NCBI GenBank assembly: GCA_022791315.1
Contig: JAAVYW010000008.1
Coordinates: forward strand, 1 to 64,000
Reading direction: 5' to 3'
Source of the DNA: Oscillospiraceae bacterium
GTDB taxonomy: Bacteria; Bacillota; Clostridia; Oscillospirales; Ruminococcaceae
Length of the DNA stretch: 64,000 nt
Made by a program: the position numbers and the translations under genes. Positions 1-8,992 of this stretch are shown one piece after another. The notes under the pieces are model-generated. The model saw only the letters and a program-made list of their open reading frames with translations. It did no database searches and was not told the origin of the DNA. How positions within the stretch are numbered: the first letter of the stretch is position 1; every line of letters begins with the position of its first letter.

Positions 1-1
1 C

Positions 2-139
2 AGCTACAATCCCAAGACCAATACCTACACCAAGATGACTGCGCCCAACTATCGGATTGACGCCAACGGCTACCTGCACTTCACTACTTCTATGGGTAAC
101 TGTGTCATCGTCACCGACCAGCCTCTTGCCAGAAAGTAA
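2..139 (+). CDS. C-terminal fragment of unrecognised protein
   Basis: A reading frame enters from the left edge and ends at a TAA at 137-139, leaving 45 residues. The visible tail is rich in Tyr, Thr and Asn (for example YLHFTTSMGNCVIVTDQPLA) and ends in a basic ARK. I do not recognise the family. The composition would suit an exported or surface protein, but the signal region lies outside the window. A strong inverted repeat follows at 172-209, which fits the end of a transcription unit. Confidence 0.55.
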   Translation, partial: SYNPKTNTYTKMTAPNYRIDANGYLHFTTSMGNCVIVTDQPLARK

Positions 140-171
140 TTTAGCTTAATCCGTTATTGAGAAAACGCCCA

Positions 172-209
172 GACAAAGCCCTGGTTCCCAAGAGAACCAG
201 GGCTTTGTC
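172..209. terminator. Bidirectional hairpin between convergent genes
   Basis: Arms GACAAAGCCCTGGTTC (172-187) and its exact complement (194-209) form a 16-bp stem with a 6-nt loop. It sits between the left-edge gene (+) and proC (-), so it can end both transcripts. The T-tract is weak on both sides. Confidence 0.75.
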
Positions 210-233
210 ATACTTATTAAGGCGGCTCAAAAT

Positions 234-1025
234 TTATCGGCCCAGTTCATAGGCGCGGCGGACACTGGCTTCCAGGGCAATGCGGATTGTATCGTCAAAC
301 CCGCCTTTGTCCAGAGCGGCCAGACCCTCTAAGGTGGTGCCGCCGGGGGAGGAGACCATGCGGATAAGTTCCTCCGGGGTTTTGCCGCCTTCCAGGAGCA
401 TTTTGGCGCTTCCGGCCATTGTCTGGGCAAAGAGGCGCAGGGCACTTGCCTCGTCGATGCCCTGTTCCCGTGCAAATTCAGTTACACAGCGGGCAAAACG
501 GAAGAGAAAGGCGGGGGTGCTGCCCTGGATGCCAATGCTCTCGTTTAGCTTTTCCTCAGGCAGCTCTACCGCTAGGCCGCCGCAGGAGAAGAGGGAACGG
601 GCAAAGTCGAATTCCTCCCGGCTCACCGGGGGCACATGGGCCAGCGCCGCCGCGCCACACCCCAGCTGGAGCGGCAGGTTGGGCATCACAGGCACCACTT
701 TGGCGTCGAACCCCAGGCCCTTTTTCAAATAGGCGGATGAGATTCCCGCTAGGATGGAGAGAAAGACCGTCTCTTTCCGCAGGAAGGGGCGGATCTGTTC
801 CAGTACCCCATCAATACCCTGGGGCTTTACGCCGAAAAAGACATAGGGGCACTGGGCGATTTCTTCCAGTGTGGCAGAAAGATAGCCCTTTTCCCGCCAT
901 TGTTCCTGTTTCTCCGGGGCGGTATCAAAAAAGGCGATTTGAGATGGGGGAAAGAGGCCTGCGGAGACAATACCGGTCATCACAGCACCCGCCATGTTCC
1001 CGGCCCCGATAAATCCAATTTGCAT
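234..1025 (-). CDS. proC: Pyrroline-5-carboxylate reductase
   Basis: This enzyme catalyses the last step of proline synthesis, NAD(P)H-dependent reduction of 1-pyrroline-5-carboxylate in the cytoplasm. The N-terminus carries the Rossmann dinucleotide loop GFIGAGNMAGAV (about residues 4-15), and the C-terminal part carries the family signature VSSPGGTTLEGL (about residues 223-234). At 263 residues it has the usual family length. I start at the ATG at 1025, which has GAGGGG 8-9 nt upstream; an in-frame GTG at 1040 lies in the ribosome-binding site itself. It lies 68 bp downstream of pepV on the same strand, with a possible weak terminator between them. Confidence 0.93.
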   Translation of the reverse strand: MQIGFIGAGNMAGAVMTGIVSAGLFPPSQIAFFDTAPEKQEQWREKGYLSATLEEIAQCPYVFFGVKPQGIDGVLEQIRPFLRKETVFLSILAGISSAYLKKGLGFDAKVVPVMPNLPLQLGCGAAALAHVPPVSREEFDFARSLFSCGGLAVELPEEKLNESIGIQGSTPAFLFRFARCVTEFAREQGIDEASALRLFAQTMAGSAKMLLEGGKTPEELIRMVSSPGGTTLEGLAALDKGGFDDTIRIALEASVRRAYELGR

Positions 1026-1055
1026 GGGTGAACCCCTCACTTTCCAAAAGGATAA

Positions 1056-1083
1056 GGACCGCAGAGAGGATTCCCTGCGGCCC
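1056..1083 (-). terminator. Weak hairpin between pepV and proC
   Basis: Read on the minus strand, a 9-bp stem with one G-T pair (arms 1075-1083 and 1056-1064) is followed by TTATCCTTTT. It could partly end pepV transcription or act as a processing site before proC. Confidence 0.4.
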
Positions 1084-1093
1084 TTTGGATGGC

Positions 1094-2488
1094 TTAAAGT
1101 TCCAGCTCATTGAGACGGAGGATGGAGATAATATAGATTTTTAAGGCCTTTTTCAGGCTCTCAATGCTCTTGTACTCGTCGGGCTGGTGGGCGCCGCCGT
1201 GGCCTGCGGGAAGATCCCTGGTGGGGCCGGGCAGGCCAGGGCCAAAGGCGATGGCGTTGGGCAGCTTGCGGGCATAGGTGCCGCCGCCCATGGTATAGGG
1301 CTGCTTGTTGTCCCCGGTGCAGTCGTTGTAAATCTGGGTGAGGAGGGAGACAGCGGGGTGGTTTTTATCAAAGTAGTTGGGCTTGCTGTCCTCCACCGAG
1401 ACCAGCTTGCCGCCGGCCTGTTCCGCCGTTTTGCGGATGGAGGCGGTGATTTTGTCGGCGTCATCGGTGATGGGATAGCGGATGTTCATGTTTAAGGTGA
1501 GCACGCCGTCTTTGAGATGGAGCATACCGGAATTGCAGGTGAGCACGCCGGAGAGCTCGTCCTCAAACGCAATGCCATAGGCCTCGCCGTGGCAGGTGTT
1601 GGTGGCCCGCTGGAGAAAGGTGAAAAGGGGCACCAGGCACTCGTCCAGCAGGTTGTGGGCCAGGAGATAGTCCACAGCGCTGGCAATGGCGTTCTGGCTG
1701 CCATCGGGGAAGGCGGCGTGGGCGGAGACGCCCCGGGCCTCTAAGAGAATCTCATCCCCTTGGAGGGTGGGGGTAATCCACTCGGTCTCAGGCAGGGAAG
1801 TGGTTCCGGCCAGGTTTTTCACCCGCACCGCGGCCTTGGCCGGGACGATGTTGGAGGCCAATCCGGCGTCAAAGGCCAGGAGGTTGCCCTCTTTCAGGTC
1901 AAAGGCGATGTCGGCCTCGTAGACGCCCTTTTCGCCATAGCAGACGGGGAACTCGGTATCGGCGATGAGGGAGAGGGCGGCGGGCTTGTAATGGGCCAGG
2001 TAGTAGGCGGTATCGGCCATGCCTTTTTCTTCGTTGCAGCCCAGCATGAGCTTGACTTGGTAGCGCATGGGGACCTGTTGTTCCTTCAAAAACTTCATTA
2101 GATAGAGGCCTAATACTGCGGAAGCCTTATTATCATCGCTGCCACGGCCAATGACGAAGCCGTCTTGGTACTCGGCGGCGTAGGGCGGGGTGGCCCAGCC
2201 CTCGCCCTCGGGGACAACGTCCAGGTGGGACCAGATGGCAATATCTTTTTCTTGCGTGCCCAAGGAGACACTGCCGCAATAATATTCATAGTTGCGGGTG
2301 TCAAACCCCAGGGCGGCCCCCAGTTCCAGGGCCTTGTCCAGCACGTCACGGCAGCCCTGGCCGTAGGGTTTTACAGGGCTCTGTTCCTCTGAGACGCTTT
2401 TGATGCGCACCAGGGTTTGCAGGTCCTTGATGATAGACTGCTCGTTTTCCTGCAAAAAGGCATCGATGTTATCCATATATTGGTTCAT
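1094..2488 (-). CDS. pepV: M20 family dipeptidase (PepV/Sapep type)
   Basis: Cytoplasmic zinc dipeptidase that hydrolyses Xaa-dipeptides in peptide catabolism. The 464-residue length and motif order match the PepV branch of family M20. WSHLDVVPEGEGW holds metal ligand H88 and catalytic D90. GRGSDDNKA (about 114-122) holds the bridging Asp. CNEEKG (151-156) holds the catalytic Glu and next ligand, and GHGGAHQPDE near the C-terminus holds the last His. The region between about 190 and 380 is the lid or dimerisation domain. GAGGAGG stands 8 nt before the ATG. Transcription runs away from htpG across a 208-bp divergent spacer. Confidence 0.9.
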   Translation of the reverse strand: MNQYMDNIDAFLQENEQSIIKDLQTLVRIKSVSEEQSPVKPYGQGCRDVLDKALELGAALGFDTRNYEYYCGSVSLGTQEKDIAIWSHLDVVPEGEGWATPPYAAEYQDGFVIGRGSDDNKASAVLGLYLMKFLKEQQVPMRYQVKLMLGCNEEKGMADTAYYLAHYKPAALSLIADTEFPVCYGEKGVYEADIAFDLKEGNLLAFDAGLASNIVPAKAAVRVKNLAGTTSLPETEWITPTLQGDEILLEARGVSAHAAFPDGSQNAIASAVDYLLAHNLLDECLVPLFTFLQRATNTCHGEAYGIAFEDELSGVLTCNSGMLHLKDGVLTLNMNIRYPITDDADKITASIRKTAEQAGGKLVSVEDSKPNYFDKNHPAVSLLTQIYNDCTGDNKQPYTMGGGTYARKLPNAIAFGPGLPGPTRDLPAGHGGAHQPDEYKSIESLKKALKIYIISILRLNELEL

Positions 2489-2638
2489 GGCGAATTCCTC
2501 CTCTTGGCTTTTTTCTATTCTGTGCAGGAGATACTGCTCCTATTATACACCGCTCGTTTACCGCAGTAAAGCCCTCACAGAAAATATTGGGAGGAACTGG
2601 GGATTTTGTCACAATCCGGACAAAAAATCTTCACCGTC

Positions 2639-2667
2639 TTGACATAATAAGGGCCTAGAATTAAACT
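2639..2667 (+). promoter_or_regulatory. Promoter of htpG
   Basis: TTGACA (2639-2644) and TAAACT (2662-2667) are separated by 17 bp, about 30 bp before the htpG start. No CIRCE-type inverted repeat is present, so HrcA control is not indicated. Confidence 0.55.
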
Positions 2668-2696
2668 ATATAGTAAGACTTCTCAGGAGAACGAAA

Positions 2697-4571
2697 ATGG
2701 AGGGATTTACAATGGCACGGGAAGGACAGATTACGGTACATTCCGAAAATATGTTTCCCATTATTAAAAAGTGGCTGTATTCGGACAAGGACATTTTCCT
2801 GCGGGAGCTGGTGGCAAATGCCTGCGACGCCATCAGCAAGCGGCAGCGGCTGGAGAGCCTGGGGGAGGCTCCACAGGGCGGGGAGACGCCCAGGATTATC
2901 ATCCGCACTGACGCCGAGGCGAAAACGCTGACGATTGAGGACAACGGCATCGGCATGACAGGGGACGAGGTGGAGAAATACATCGCCCAGGTGGCCTTTT
3001 CCGGGGCGGAGGACTTCCTAAAGCAGTACGAGAGCCAGGGGGAGGAGGGGCAAAACGGCATCATCGGGCACTTTGGCCTGGGATTTTACTCCGCCTTTAT
3101 GGTGGCCGACACGGTGGACATTGACACCCTCTCCTGCCAGCCAGGGGCGCAGGCTGTCACCTGGAGCTCTTCCGGGGTCTCTACCTACACAATGGACGAC
3201 AGCGGCAGGACGCAGGTGGGTTCGCTGATTACCCTGCACTTGGCAGAGGCGGAGGGGGAGTTCCTGGAAGAGCACCGCATCCGGGAAATCCTGCGGAAAT
3301 ACTGCGCCTTTATGCCCTATGAAATCTACCTGAACCCCACAGATGTATGGGAGGAGCCGGAGCAGGCGGAGGAAGAGGAGGGGAAAGAGCCTCCCAGGAA
3401 GAATTACCCGGTGAACGACACCGCACCCCTGTGGAAAAAGACGCCCAAAGACTGCACCGACGAGGAATACAAGCAGTTTTACATGCAGAATTTTATGGAC
3501 TTTAACGAGCCGCTCTTCTGGATTCACCTGAATGTGGACTACCCCTTCCGGCTGCAGGGTATCCTCTATTTCCCCAAGAACCAGAACAAGCTGGAGCTGG
3601 TGCCGGGACAGGTGAAGCTCTACTGCAACCAGGTGTATGTGGCAGACAACATCAAAGAGGTGATACCGGAGTTTTTGCTGCTGCTAAAGGGGGTCATCGA
3701 CTGCCCCGACCTGCCGCTCAATGTGTCCCGCAGCTTTTTGCAGAACGACGGGGATGTGGCAAAAATCTCGGCGCATATCACCAAGAAAGTATCGGACAAG
3801 CTGCATGCCATCTTCAAGAGCGAGCGGGAACGGTATGAGGGCTGCTGGGAAGACCTTGCCCCCTTTATCAAGTTTGGCTGTATCAAGGACGAGAAGTTCT
3901 ATGACCGGATTCAGGATATCCTCCTGTTCAAGACCACGGCGGGGAAATTCTACACCTTGGAGGAGTATCCCAAAGAGGAGGGGAAAATCTTCTATGCCTC
4001 GGATGTGGACAAGCAGTCCCAGTATATCCGGCTCTCGGAGGAGATGGGGCAGCCTGTGGCCGTGCTGGACCACATGATTGACAACCACTTTGTGAGCTTT
4101 TTGGAGTACAAGGACTCGAACCTGCACTTTGGGCGTGTGGACTCGGATTTGAGCGGTGCGCTGAAGGAGAAGGACGAGACTGTGGTGGACGTGGCCCTGG
4201 CTGACGCCTTTAAGGCCCATATTGGCGAGGAGAAGCTGAATATCCGCACGGAGGAGCTGAAAAACGGCCAGATTCCCGCTGTTTTCCTGCTGGGGGAATC
4301 GGAACGCAGGATGCAGGAAATGGCCCAGATGTACGGCGAAACCATGGGATTTGGCGGGGAGACAGAGCGCACCATTGTGCTGAACACCAAAAACCCCTTA
4401 GTAAAGGCCCTGCCCACCCTCACCGGCCAGGTGCAGGAGATGGCCTGCCGCCAAATCTATGACTTGGCCCTCCTGAGTCACAAGACCCTCTCGGCCCAGG
4501 AGATGAGCGACTTTGTGGCCCGGAGCGTCTCCCTGTTGTGCAAAGCAGCGGGGATTGAGGAAAAAGAATAA
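2697..4571 (+). CDS. htpG: Molecular chaperone HtpG (Hsp90 family)
   Basis: ATP-dependent cytosolic Hsp90 chaperone of 624 residues, close to the family norm. The N-terminal GHKL ATPase domain shows ELVANACDAI (about 35-44), DNGIGM (about 82-87) and GHFGLGFYSAFM (about 124-135). Middle and dimerisation domains follow. An acidic linker at about 225-233 (EQAEEEEGKE) is typical of the charged connector. AGGAGA stands 8 nt before the first ATG. A second ATG five codons later has its own GGAGG and could also be used. The gene has its own promoter and a strong terminator, so it is probably monocistronic. Confidence 0.95.
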   Translation: MEGFTMAREGQITVHSENMFPIIKKWLYSDKDIFLRELVANACDAISKRQRLESLGEAPQGGETPRIIIRTDAEAKTLTIEDNGIGMTGDEVEKYIAQVAFSGAEDFLKQYESQGEEGQNGIIGHFGLGFYSAFMVADTVDIDTLSCQPGAQAVTWSSSGVSTYTMDDSGRTQVGSLITLHLAEAEGEFLEEHRIREILRKYCAFMPYEIYLNPTDVWEEPEQAEEEEGKEPPRKNYPVNDTAPLWKKTPKDCTDEEYKQFYMQNFMDFNEPLFWIHLNVDYPFRLQGILYFPKNQNKLELVPGQVKLYCNQVYVADNIKEVIPEFLLLLKGVIDCPDLPLNVSRSFLQNDGDVAKISAHITKKVSDKLHAIFKSERERYEGCWEDLAPFIKFGCIKDEKFYDRIQDILLFKTTAGKFYTLEEYPKEEGKIFYASDVDKQSQYIRLSEEMGQPVAVLDHMIDNHFVSFLEYKDSNLHFGRVDSDLSGALKEKDETVVDVALADAFKAHIGEEKLNIRTEELKNGQIPAVFLLGESERRMQEMAQMYGETMGFGGETERTIVLNTKNPLVKALPTLTGQVQEMACRQIYDLALLSHKTLSAQEMSDFVARSVSLLCKAAGIEEKE

Positions 4572-4630
4572 ATATGCGAGAGATGCAGGAAAAGATGCAG
4601 CTTTAAAAATTGCCATTTTCCAAGGATTTC

Positions 4631-4671
4631 TTCCCCGGCGCAGCGGTCCCTGGCTGCGCCGGGGAATTTTT
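4631..4671 (+). terminator. Rho-independent terminator of htpG
   Basis: Arm TTCCCCGGCGCAGC (4631-4644) pairs perfectly with 4653-4666, with an 8-nt loop and a TTTTT tail. Confidence 0.9.
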
Positions 4672-4876
4672 ATGGAAAAAAAGAGCTGGGGGAGGACGGG
4701 GAGGAACCGGGCGGCAGCCGGGGGAAACCGGGGGCTATTAAAATTTTTTAGATTTATTGTAAAATAGTTGATTTTTGGGTGGTAGGGTTTGAACTGTGAG
4801 GGGCGGGATAGGATAGGCCTGCTATGCTTTGGCCCCGGAGGGGACGGAGCCCCAAAAAGAGAAAAGAGGGAACAGA

Positions 4877-5773
4877 ATGAGTGACGCGATTGTGATTGAG
4901 ACAGTGAGCAAGTCCTTTGGGCGCAAGAAGGCGCTACAGGGGTTGAGCCTGCGTATCCCCCAGGGGATGTTTGGGCTGCTGGGGCGCAATGGCGCAGGGA
5001 AAACTACCCTGATGAGGACTATTGCCACCCTGCTGGCGAAGGAGGAGGGGACGCTGACCGTGTGTGGGGTCCCTGTGGAGCGGGCCAGGGAGGTGCGGAA
5101 ACTGATTGGCTACCTGCCCCAGGACTTTAACATGTACCCCAGCATGAGCGTGTATGATGCCATGGATTACCTGGGGGTGCTCTCGGGGCTGGACGGCTTA
5201 ACCAGGCGGCTGCGCATCCCCCTGCTGCTGGAACAGGTGAACCTGGCAAACCAGCGGCGCACCAAGGTACACGCCCTCTCCGGCGGCATGAAGCGGCGGC
5301 TGGGGATTGCCCAGGCCCTGCTCCACGACCCCAAGGTGCTGATTGTGGATGAGCCCACTGCCGGGCTGGACCCGGAGGAGCGGGTGCGGTTCCGCAACCT
5401 GCTCAGTGAGGTGGCGCAGGACAAGACGGTGCTGCTCTCCACCCACATTGTGGGGGACATTGAGGCGGCCTGCCAGAACATCGCCATTTTGGACCAGGGG
5501 CAGCTGCTCTATGGCGGCACGGTGTCCGGGCTGCTGGAAAGGGCGCAGGGGGCTGTCTACTCCGCCACGGTGGGGCAGGGCGAGCTGGAGGTGCTGAAAG
5601 ACCGCTACCTGGTGACTGGGATGCTGGCCCAGGGCGTGGAGTGCATTGTGCGGTTCCTCTCGCCGGGGCACACACCGGAGTTTGGGGAGCCCATCGCCCC
5701 CTGCGTGGAGGACGCCTACCTGCTCTGCCTGCACCAGAGTGGGGTGAAGCCCAGGGCTGATTTTGCGGAATAA
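4877..5773 (+). CDS. ABC transporter ATP-binding protein
   Basis: Nucleotide-binding subunit of an ABC exporter of the drug, antibiotic or lantibiotic-export type. It has Walker A GRNGAGKT (36-43), signature LSGGMKRR (about 133), Walker B VLIVDEPTAGLDP (about 155) and a switch His in STHIV. The last 80 residues form the extra C-terminal domain common in CcmA/NatA-like proteins. I chose the ATG at 4877 because GAGGG lies 6 nt upstream; an earlier frame start has no ribosome-binding site. The two following genes encode membrane proteins in the same operon. The substrate cannot be told from sequence. Confidence 0.88.
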   Translation: MSDAIVIETVSKSFGRKKALQGLSLRIPQGMFGLLGRNGAGKTTLMRTIATLLAKEEGTLTVCGVPVERAREVRKLIGYLPQDFNMYPSMSVYDAMDYLGVLSGLDGLTRRLRIPLLLEQVNLANQRRTKVHALSGGMKRRLGIAQALLHDPKVLIVDEPTAGLDPEERVRFRNLLSEVAQDKTVLLSTHIVGDIEAACQNIAILDQGQLLYGGTVSGLLERAQGAVYSATVGQGELEVLKDRYLVTGMLAQGVECIVRFLSPGHTPEFGEPIAPCVEDAYLLCLHQSGVKPRADFAE

Positions 5774-5844
5774 GGAATTCCCGGGGCCTATCTTGAGACG
5801 GAGAGAAAGGAAGCCCCCGTGGGGTGGGGGCTAGGGTGATAACG

Positions 5845-7170
5845 ATGACACTTTTTTTCATAGAGCTAAAGCGGGTGCTGCGCTCCATTACCTTTTGGAT
5901 GATGGCGGTGCTGCTGGTGGTTGTGGGGATATCCCAGGGGGTGTTCCCGCCGGAGGAGGGGGACACCATCAAGCCGCCCCAGCCAGGGCTGGAATCCTAC
6001 GGCAGCAAGGCGGGGAGCGACCCGGATAAGATTATGCCGGAGGCTTTGGACTCCCTCTATCTGGACTTTCGCGCCAACAGCTATGTGGCCTATCCGATGG
6101 GGTTCTATAAAAACGTACACTTGAACGAGCGGGAGCGGGAACGGATGGCATGGGTTCTCTCAGAGCTCACCGGGGTTTCCGAAGCGGAGCTGCTGGCAGC
6201 GGGGGAAATCGAGGAGCAGGGGAGAGGGGTTACCATCCAAACGGAAGACTTGGAGAGGAACGAAGACGGCTCCTTTGTCGTTCAAAGCGATGGGAGCCCG
6301 GAACGGCCCAAGGTGCTGGAAAACGTCACGCTGGCAGAGGGAGTGAGCTATGAGGCCTTTTTGGCGCTGATGCAGCAGGCTGACCGGATTATCGGCGGCG
6401 GCTCCTCCTACAGCGGGGATTACCTGCTGGGCAGCTTTGGACGGGAACCGGTGACCTATGAGGAGGCGCTGGCGGACTATGAGCTGATGCTGGAAAAGGA
6501 CCGGTATACCGGGGCGCACGCCAGGCTCTTCTGCGATTATATGGGCATCTTTTTGGCGGTGCTGCCGGTGTTCCCTGCGGTGGCGCTGATGCTGGCGGAC
6601 AAGAGGGATATACGCCCTGTGCTCTACAGCCGGAGCGTGGCGGCCTGGAAGCTGCTGCTGTGCCGCTGGATGGCCCTGGTGACGGCCACCCTGCTGCCCC
6701 TGCTGCTCATGGGCGGGCTGCTCACCGGGTTCCACTGTATGCAGTATAGCGGCACCGGTGTGGCGCTGGATTTGCTGGCCTATTTTAAGTATATCCTGGG
6801 GTGGCTGCTGCCCACCATCCTGGTTTCCAGCGGGATGGGGATTTTCCTCACAGCACTGACTGGGACACCCGCTGCCATTGCCCTGCAGGGCATCTGGTGG
6901 TTTATGGACACGATGGGCAACGTAGGGGCGCTGACAGGGGGATACAGGGTTTCCCTGGCGCCCCGGCACAACGCCCTGGGCAGAACCCAGGTTTTCCTGG
7001 ATGGGTTTGGCGTGCTGGTGCAGAACCGGGTGGGGTATACCCTGCTGGCCCTGGCGCTCTTTGGGCTGGCTGTTTGGGTGCTGGGACAAAAGCGGCGGGG
7101 CAGGCTGGAAGGCGCCCGGATTGCCCAACGGCTGCTGGACCTAGGGCCGAACAGATGGCGGAAACACTAG
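5845..7170 (+). CDS. ABC transporter permease subunit
   Basis: Integral membrane protein of 441 residues, presumably the larger permease partner of the upstream ATPase. One transmembrane segment lies near residues 14-32. It is followed by a long hydrophilic, presumably extracytoplasmic loop (about 35-220) and then about five hydrophobic segments in the C-terminal half. This single-helix, big-loop, multi-helix layout is typical of ABC-2-type permeases. AGGGTGAT precedes the ATG. A 7-bp hairpin (5812-5832) lies in the 71-bp gap after the ATPase gene and may tune relative expression. Confidence 0.72.
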   Translation: MTLFFIELKRVLRSITFWMMAVLLVVVGISQGVFPPEEGDTIKPPQPGLESYGSKAGSDPDKIMPEALDSLYLDFRANSYVAYPMGFYKNVHLNERERERMAWVLSELTGVSEAELLAAGEIEEQGRGVTIQTEDLERNEDGSFVVQSDGSPERPKVLENVTLAEGVSYEAFLALMQQADRIIGGGSSYSGDYLLGSFGREPVTYEEALADYELMLEKDRYTGAHARLFCDYMGIFLAVLPVFPAVALMLADKRDIRPVLYSRSVAAWKLLLCRWMALVTATLLPLLLMGGLLTGFHCMQYSGTGVALDLLAYFKYILGWLLPTILVSSGMGIFLTALTGTPAAIALQGIWWFMDTMGNVGALTGGYRVSLAPRHNALGRTQVFLDGFGVLVQNRVGYTLLALALFGLAVWVLGQKRRGRLEGARIAQRLLDLGPNRWRKH

Positions 7171-7212
7171 AGAAAGGAGGCTTTCGCTTGGCGGAAGCTA
7201 TGGTGGAATGAG

Positions 7213-7857
7213 ATGGAATCCTTTGTATGGGGTGGTATCCTCAAGGCTGAGGTGCGGTTTCAGCTCCTGCCCCGGCTCCTGTTTGCGGTGCTGCTCTTTT
7301 TACTAGCCCCCCTGCTCTTTGGGTGCAGCGCCCTGGACGCCCAGGCGGCGGCTGCGCCGCTGGAGTGCTTCCTCTCCCTGATGGGGACTGTGCTGCTGAC
7401 CCCTCTGTTTTTGCCGGAGGGGGACGAGGGCATCCGGCAGACGGTGGAGGCCAGGGCTGTCTCCCCGGTGCGGGTGTATCTGCTGCGGCTGGCGCTGGGG
7501 GTGGTGCTGCTGGCGGCGCTGGTGGCCGGGTTTGTCCTGCTGCTGCGGTGCAGCGAGAGCGAGGCGGGGCTGCTGCACTTCCTGGCTGCCTTTGGGGACG
7601 GGGTGTTTTTAGGAGGGCTGGGGCTCTTTGTGCTGGCCCTCTCCCGGAACATTGCCCTGAGCTATATGGCCCCTTTGGCGCTCTTTGCGCTGAACTTTAC
7701 ACTGGCGGACAACAAGTTGGGGCCCTTTGCCCTCTTTACCCTCTACCGGGGGGCTGAGGGGGGAGCGGTGCTGCTGGATAAGCTGGTGCTGATTGGGCTT
7801 GGGCTGCTGCTGACAGCCGGGGCACTGGGGATTCGGGAGGTTTGGCGGCGGCACTAG
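7213..7857 (+). CDS. Second ABC transporter membrane subunit
   Basis: Small hydrophobic protein of 214 residues with about six predicted transmembrane stretches, rich in Leu, Ala and Gly, with no soluble domain. Its place at the end of the operon suggests it is the second membrane subunit of the exporter. The start is unusual. The best Shine-Dalgarno (AGGAGG, 7175-7180) lies more than 30 nt upstream and fits an 8-codon frame starting with TTG at 7188 and ending in a TGA one base before this ATG. Translation may therefore be coupled to that short frame. Confidence 0.7.
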   Translation: MESFVWGGILKAEVRFQLLPRLLFAVLLFLLAPLLFGCSALDAQAAAAPLECFLSLMGTVLLTPLFLPEGDEGIRQTVEARAVSPVRVYLLRLALGVVLLAALVAGFVLLLRCSESEAGLLHFLAAFGDGVFLGGLGLFVLALSRNIALSYMAPLALFALNFTLADNKLGPFALFTLYRGAEGGAVLLDKLVLIGLGLLLTAGALGIREVWRRH

Positions 7858-7871
7858 GAGAAAGTGCAAGA

Positions 7872-7911
7872 GGGCCCGCCCGGCTGTGATAGGCCGGGCG
7901 GGCCCTTTTTT
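7872..7911 (+). terminator. Terminator of ABC operon
   Basis: Arm GGGCCCGCCCGGC (7872-7884) pairs with 7893-7905 in a 13-bp stem with an 8-nt loop and a T6 tail. The minus-strand gene to the right ends 14 bp away, so the stem may serve both directions. Confidence 0.92.
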
Positions 7912-7924
7912 GGGGGAAATTAAG

Positions 7925-8893
7925 CTAAAAAGCGTAGCTGTAAGGGGGAAAATCGGGGATGAAATCCCGGCCTGAGAGGGAATCCCGCAGCTGCTCCACC
8001 GAGGAACAGCCGATGATGGCTGCGGCGGGGAACTGGTTATGGGTGAGATAGAGCAGCACGGCGGCAGCGGGGGAGAGGGGCTGGGCGGCGCAGAGGGCCT
8101 TTACCTTTTCCAGCTTCTCCAGGTTTTCGGGGGTGAGGAAGCGGGCGCGGATTTTCTCGTTGAGGCCGTCTGTCCCCTGGGCAATAGCCTTGGAGAAGAA
8201 GCCCTTGGACTGGGAGGAATAGCACAGCACCGGGAATTGGTTGTCCCGATACCAGCGGTACTCCTCCTCTGTCATGCAGACCAGGGTGTCGTCGCCGCAC
8301 TGCTCGGGGGTGGTGGCGGCGAGGCTCCACTGGATTTGGCTGACGGAAAAAGGGGTGAGGCCGTGGGAGAGGGCATAGGAATTGGCCTCCTCGATGCGGG
8401 CGGTGCTCCAGTTGGAGGCGCCCAGGCAGCGGACTTTGCCCTCTTTGACAAACGCATCCAAGGTGGGCATGATTTGGGAGACAGGGAGGCGGGGGTCGTC
8501 CCGGTGGAGGAAGTAGATGTCGGCGTAATCGGTGCCCAGGCTCTTGAGGCTGCCGGAGAGGTCGGCGCGCAGGCTGGCCTCGTCCAGGCGGGGGGCGTGC
8601 ATGTTTTCAAAGGGCGGGTGCCCGCCTTTGGTGGAGATAATCATTGTCTCCCGCAGGCCGGGGCGGGCTTTTAAGTAGCGGCCAATGACTTCCTCGCTGG
8701 CGCTGGGCTGGCCCACGGCAGGCTGCCCATAGACCCGGGCAGTGTCGATACAGTTGCCACCCAGGGCAAAATACTCGTCCAGCAGGGCGAAGACCAGGGA
8801 TTCCGGCAGGCGGGTATCAAAATAAGTGGAACCCATAATCACGGAGGAGACGGCCAGGGCGTGGGATTGGCTGCGGATTGCGATGGTTTTCAT
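7925..8893 (-). CDS. Aldo/keto reductase
   Basis: NAD(P)H-dependent oxidoreductase of the AKR fold (TIM barrel), 322 residues. The catalytic tetrad is visible as D50, Y55 (NCIDTARVYG), K89 (STKGG) and H130 (YFLHRDD). The later GASNWS segment and the C-terminal GCSSVEQL cofactor-phosphate region are also present. The physiological carbonyl substrate is unknown. AAAGGAG stands 11 nt before the ATG. It reads on the same strand as the PrsA-like gene 99 bp upstream. Confidence 0.88.
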   Translation of the reverse strand: MKTIAIRSQSHALAVSSVIMGSTYFDTRLPESLVFALLDEYFALGGNCIDTARVYGQPAVGQPSASEEVIGRYLKARPGLRETMIISTKGGHPPFENMHAPRLDEASLRADLSGSLKSLGTDYADIYFLHRDDPRLPVSQIMPTLDAFVKEGKVRCLGASNWSTARIEEANSYALSHGLTPFSVSQIQWSLAATTPEQCGDDTLVCMTEEEYRWYRDNQFPVLCYSSQSKGFFSKAIAQGTDGLNEKIRARFLTPENLEKLEKVKALCAAQPLSPAAAVLLYLTHNQFPAAAIIGCSSVEQLRDSLSGRDFIPDFPPYSYAF

Positions 8894-8992
8894 AGGGTGT
8901 TGCTCCTTTCTGGGATAAAACTCTCTGGGTGCCTGGGAAAAAGAAAGGGGCTGCGGCCAGGGTATGGCAGCAGCCCGCGGGGCCGGGGCAAA

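Noticed and set aside
2489..2696. CIRCE element for HrcA control of htpG
   Set aside because: No TTAGCACTC-N9-GAGTGCTAA-like inverted repeat was found.
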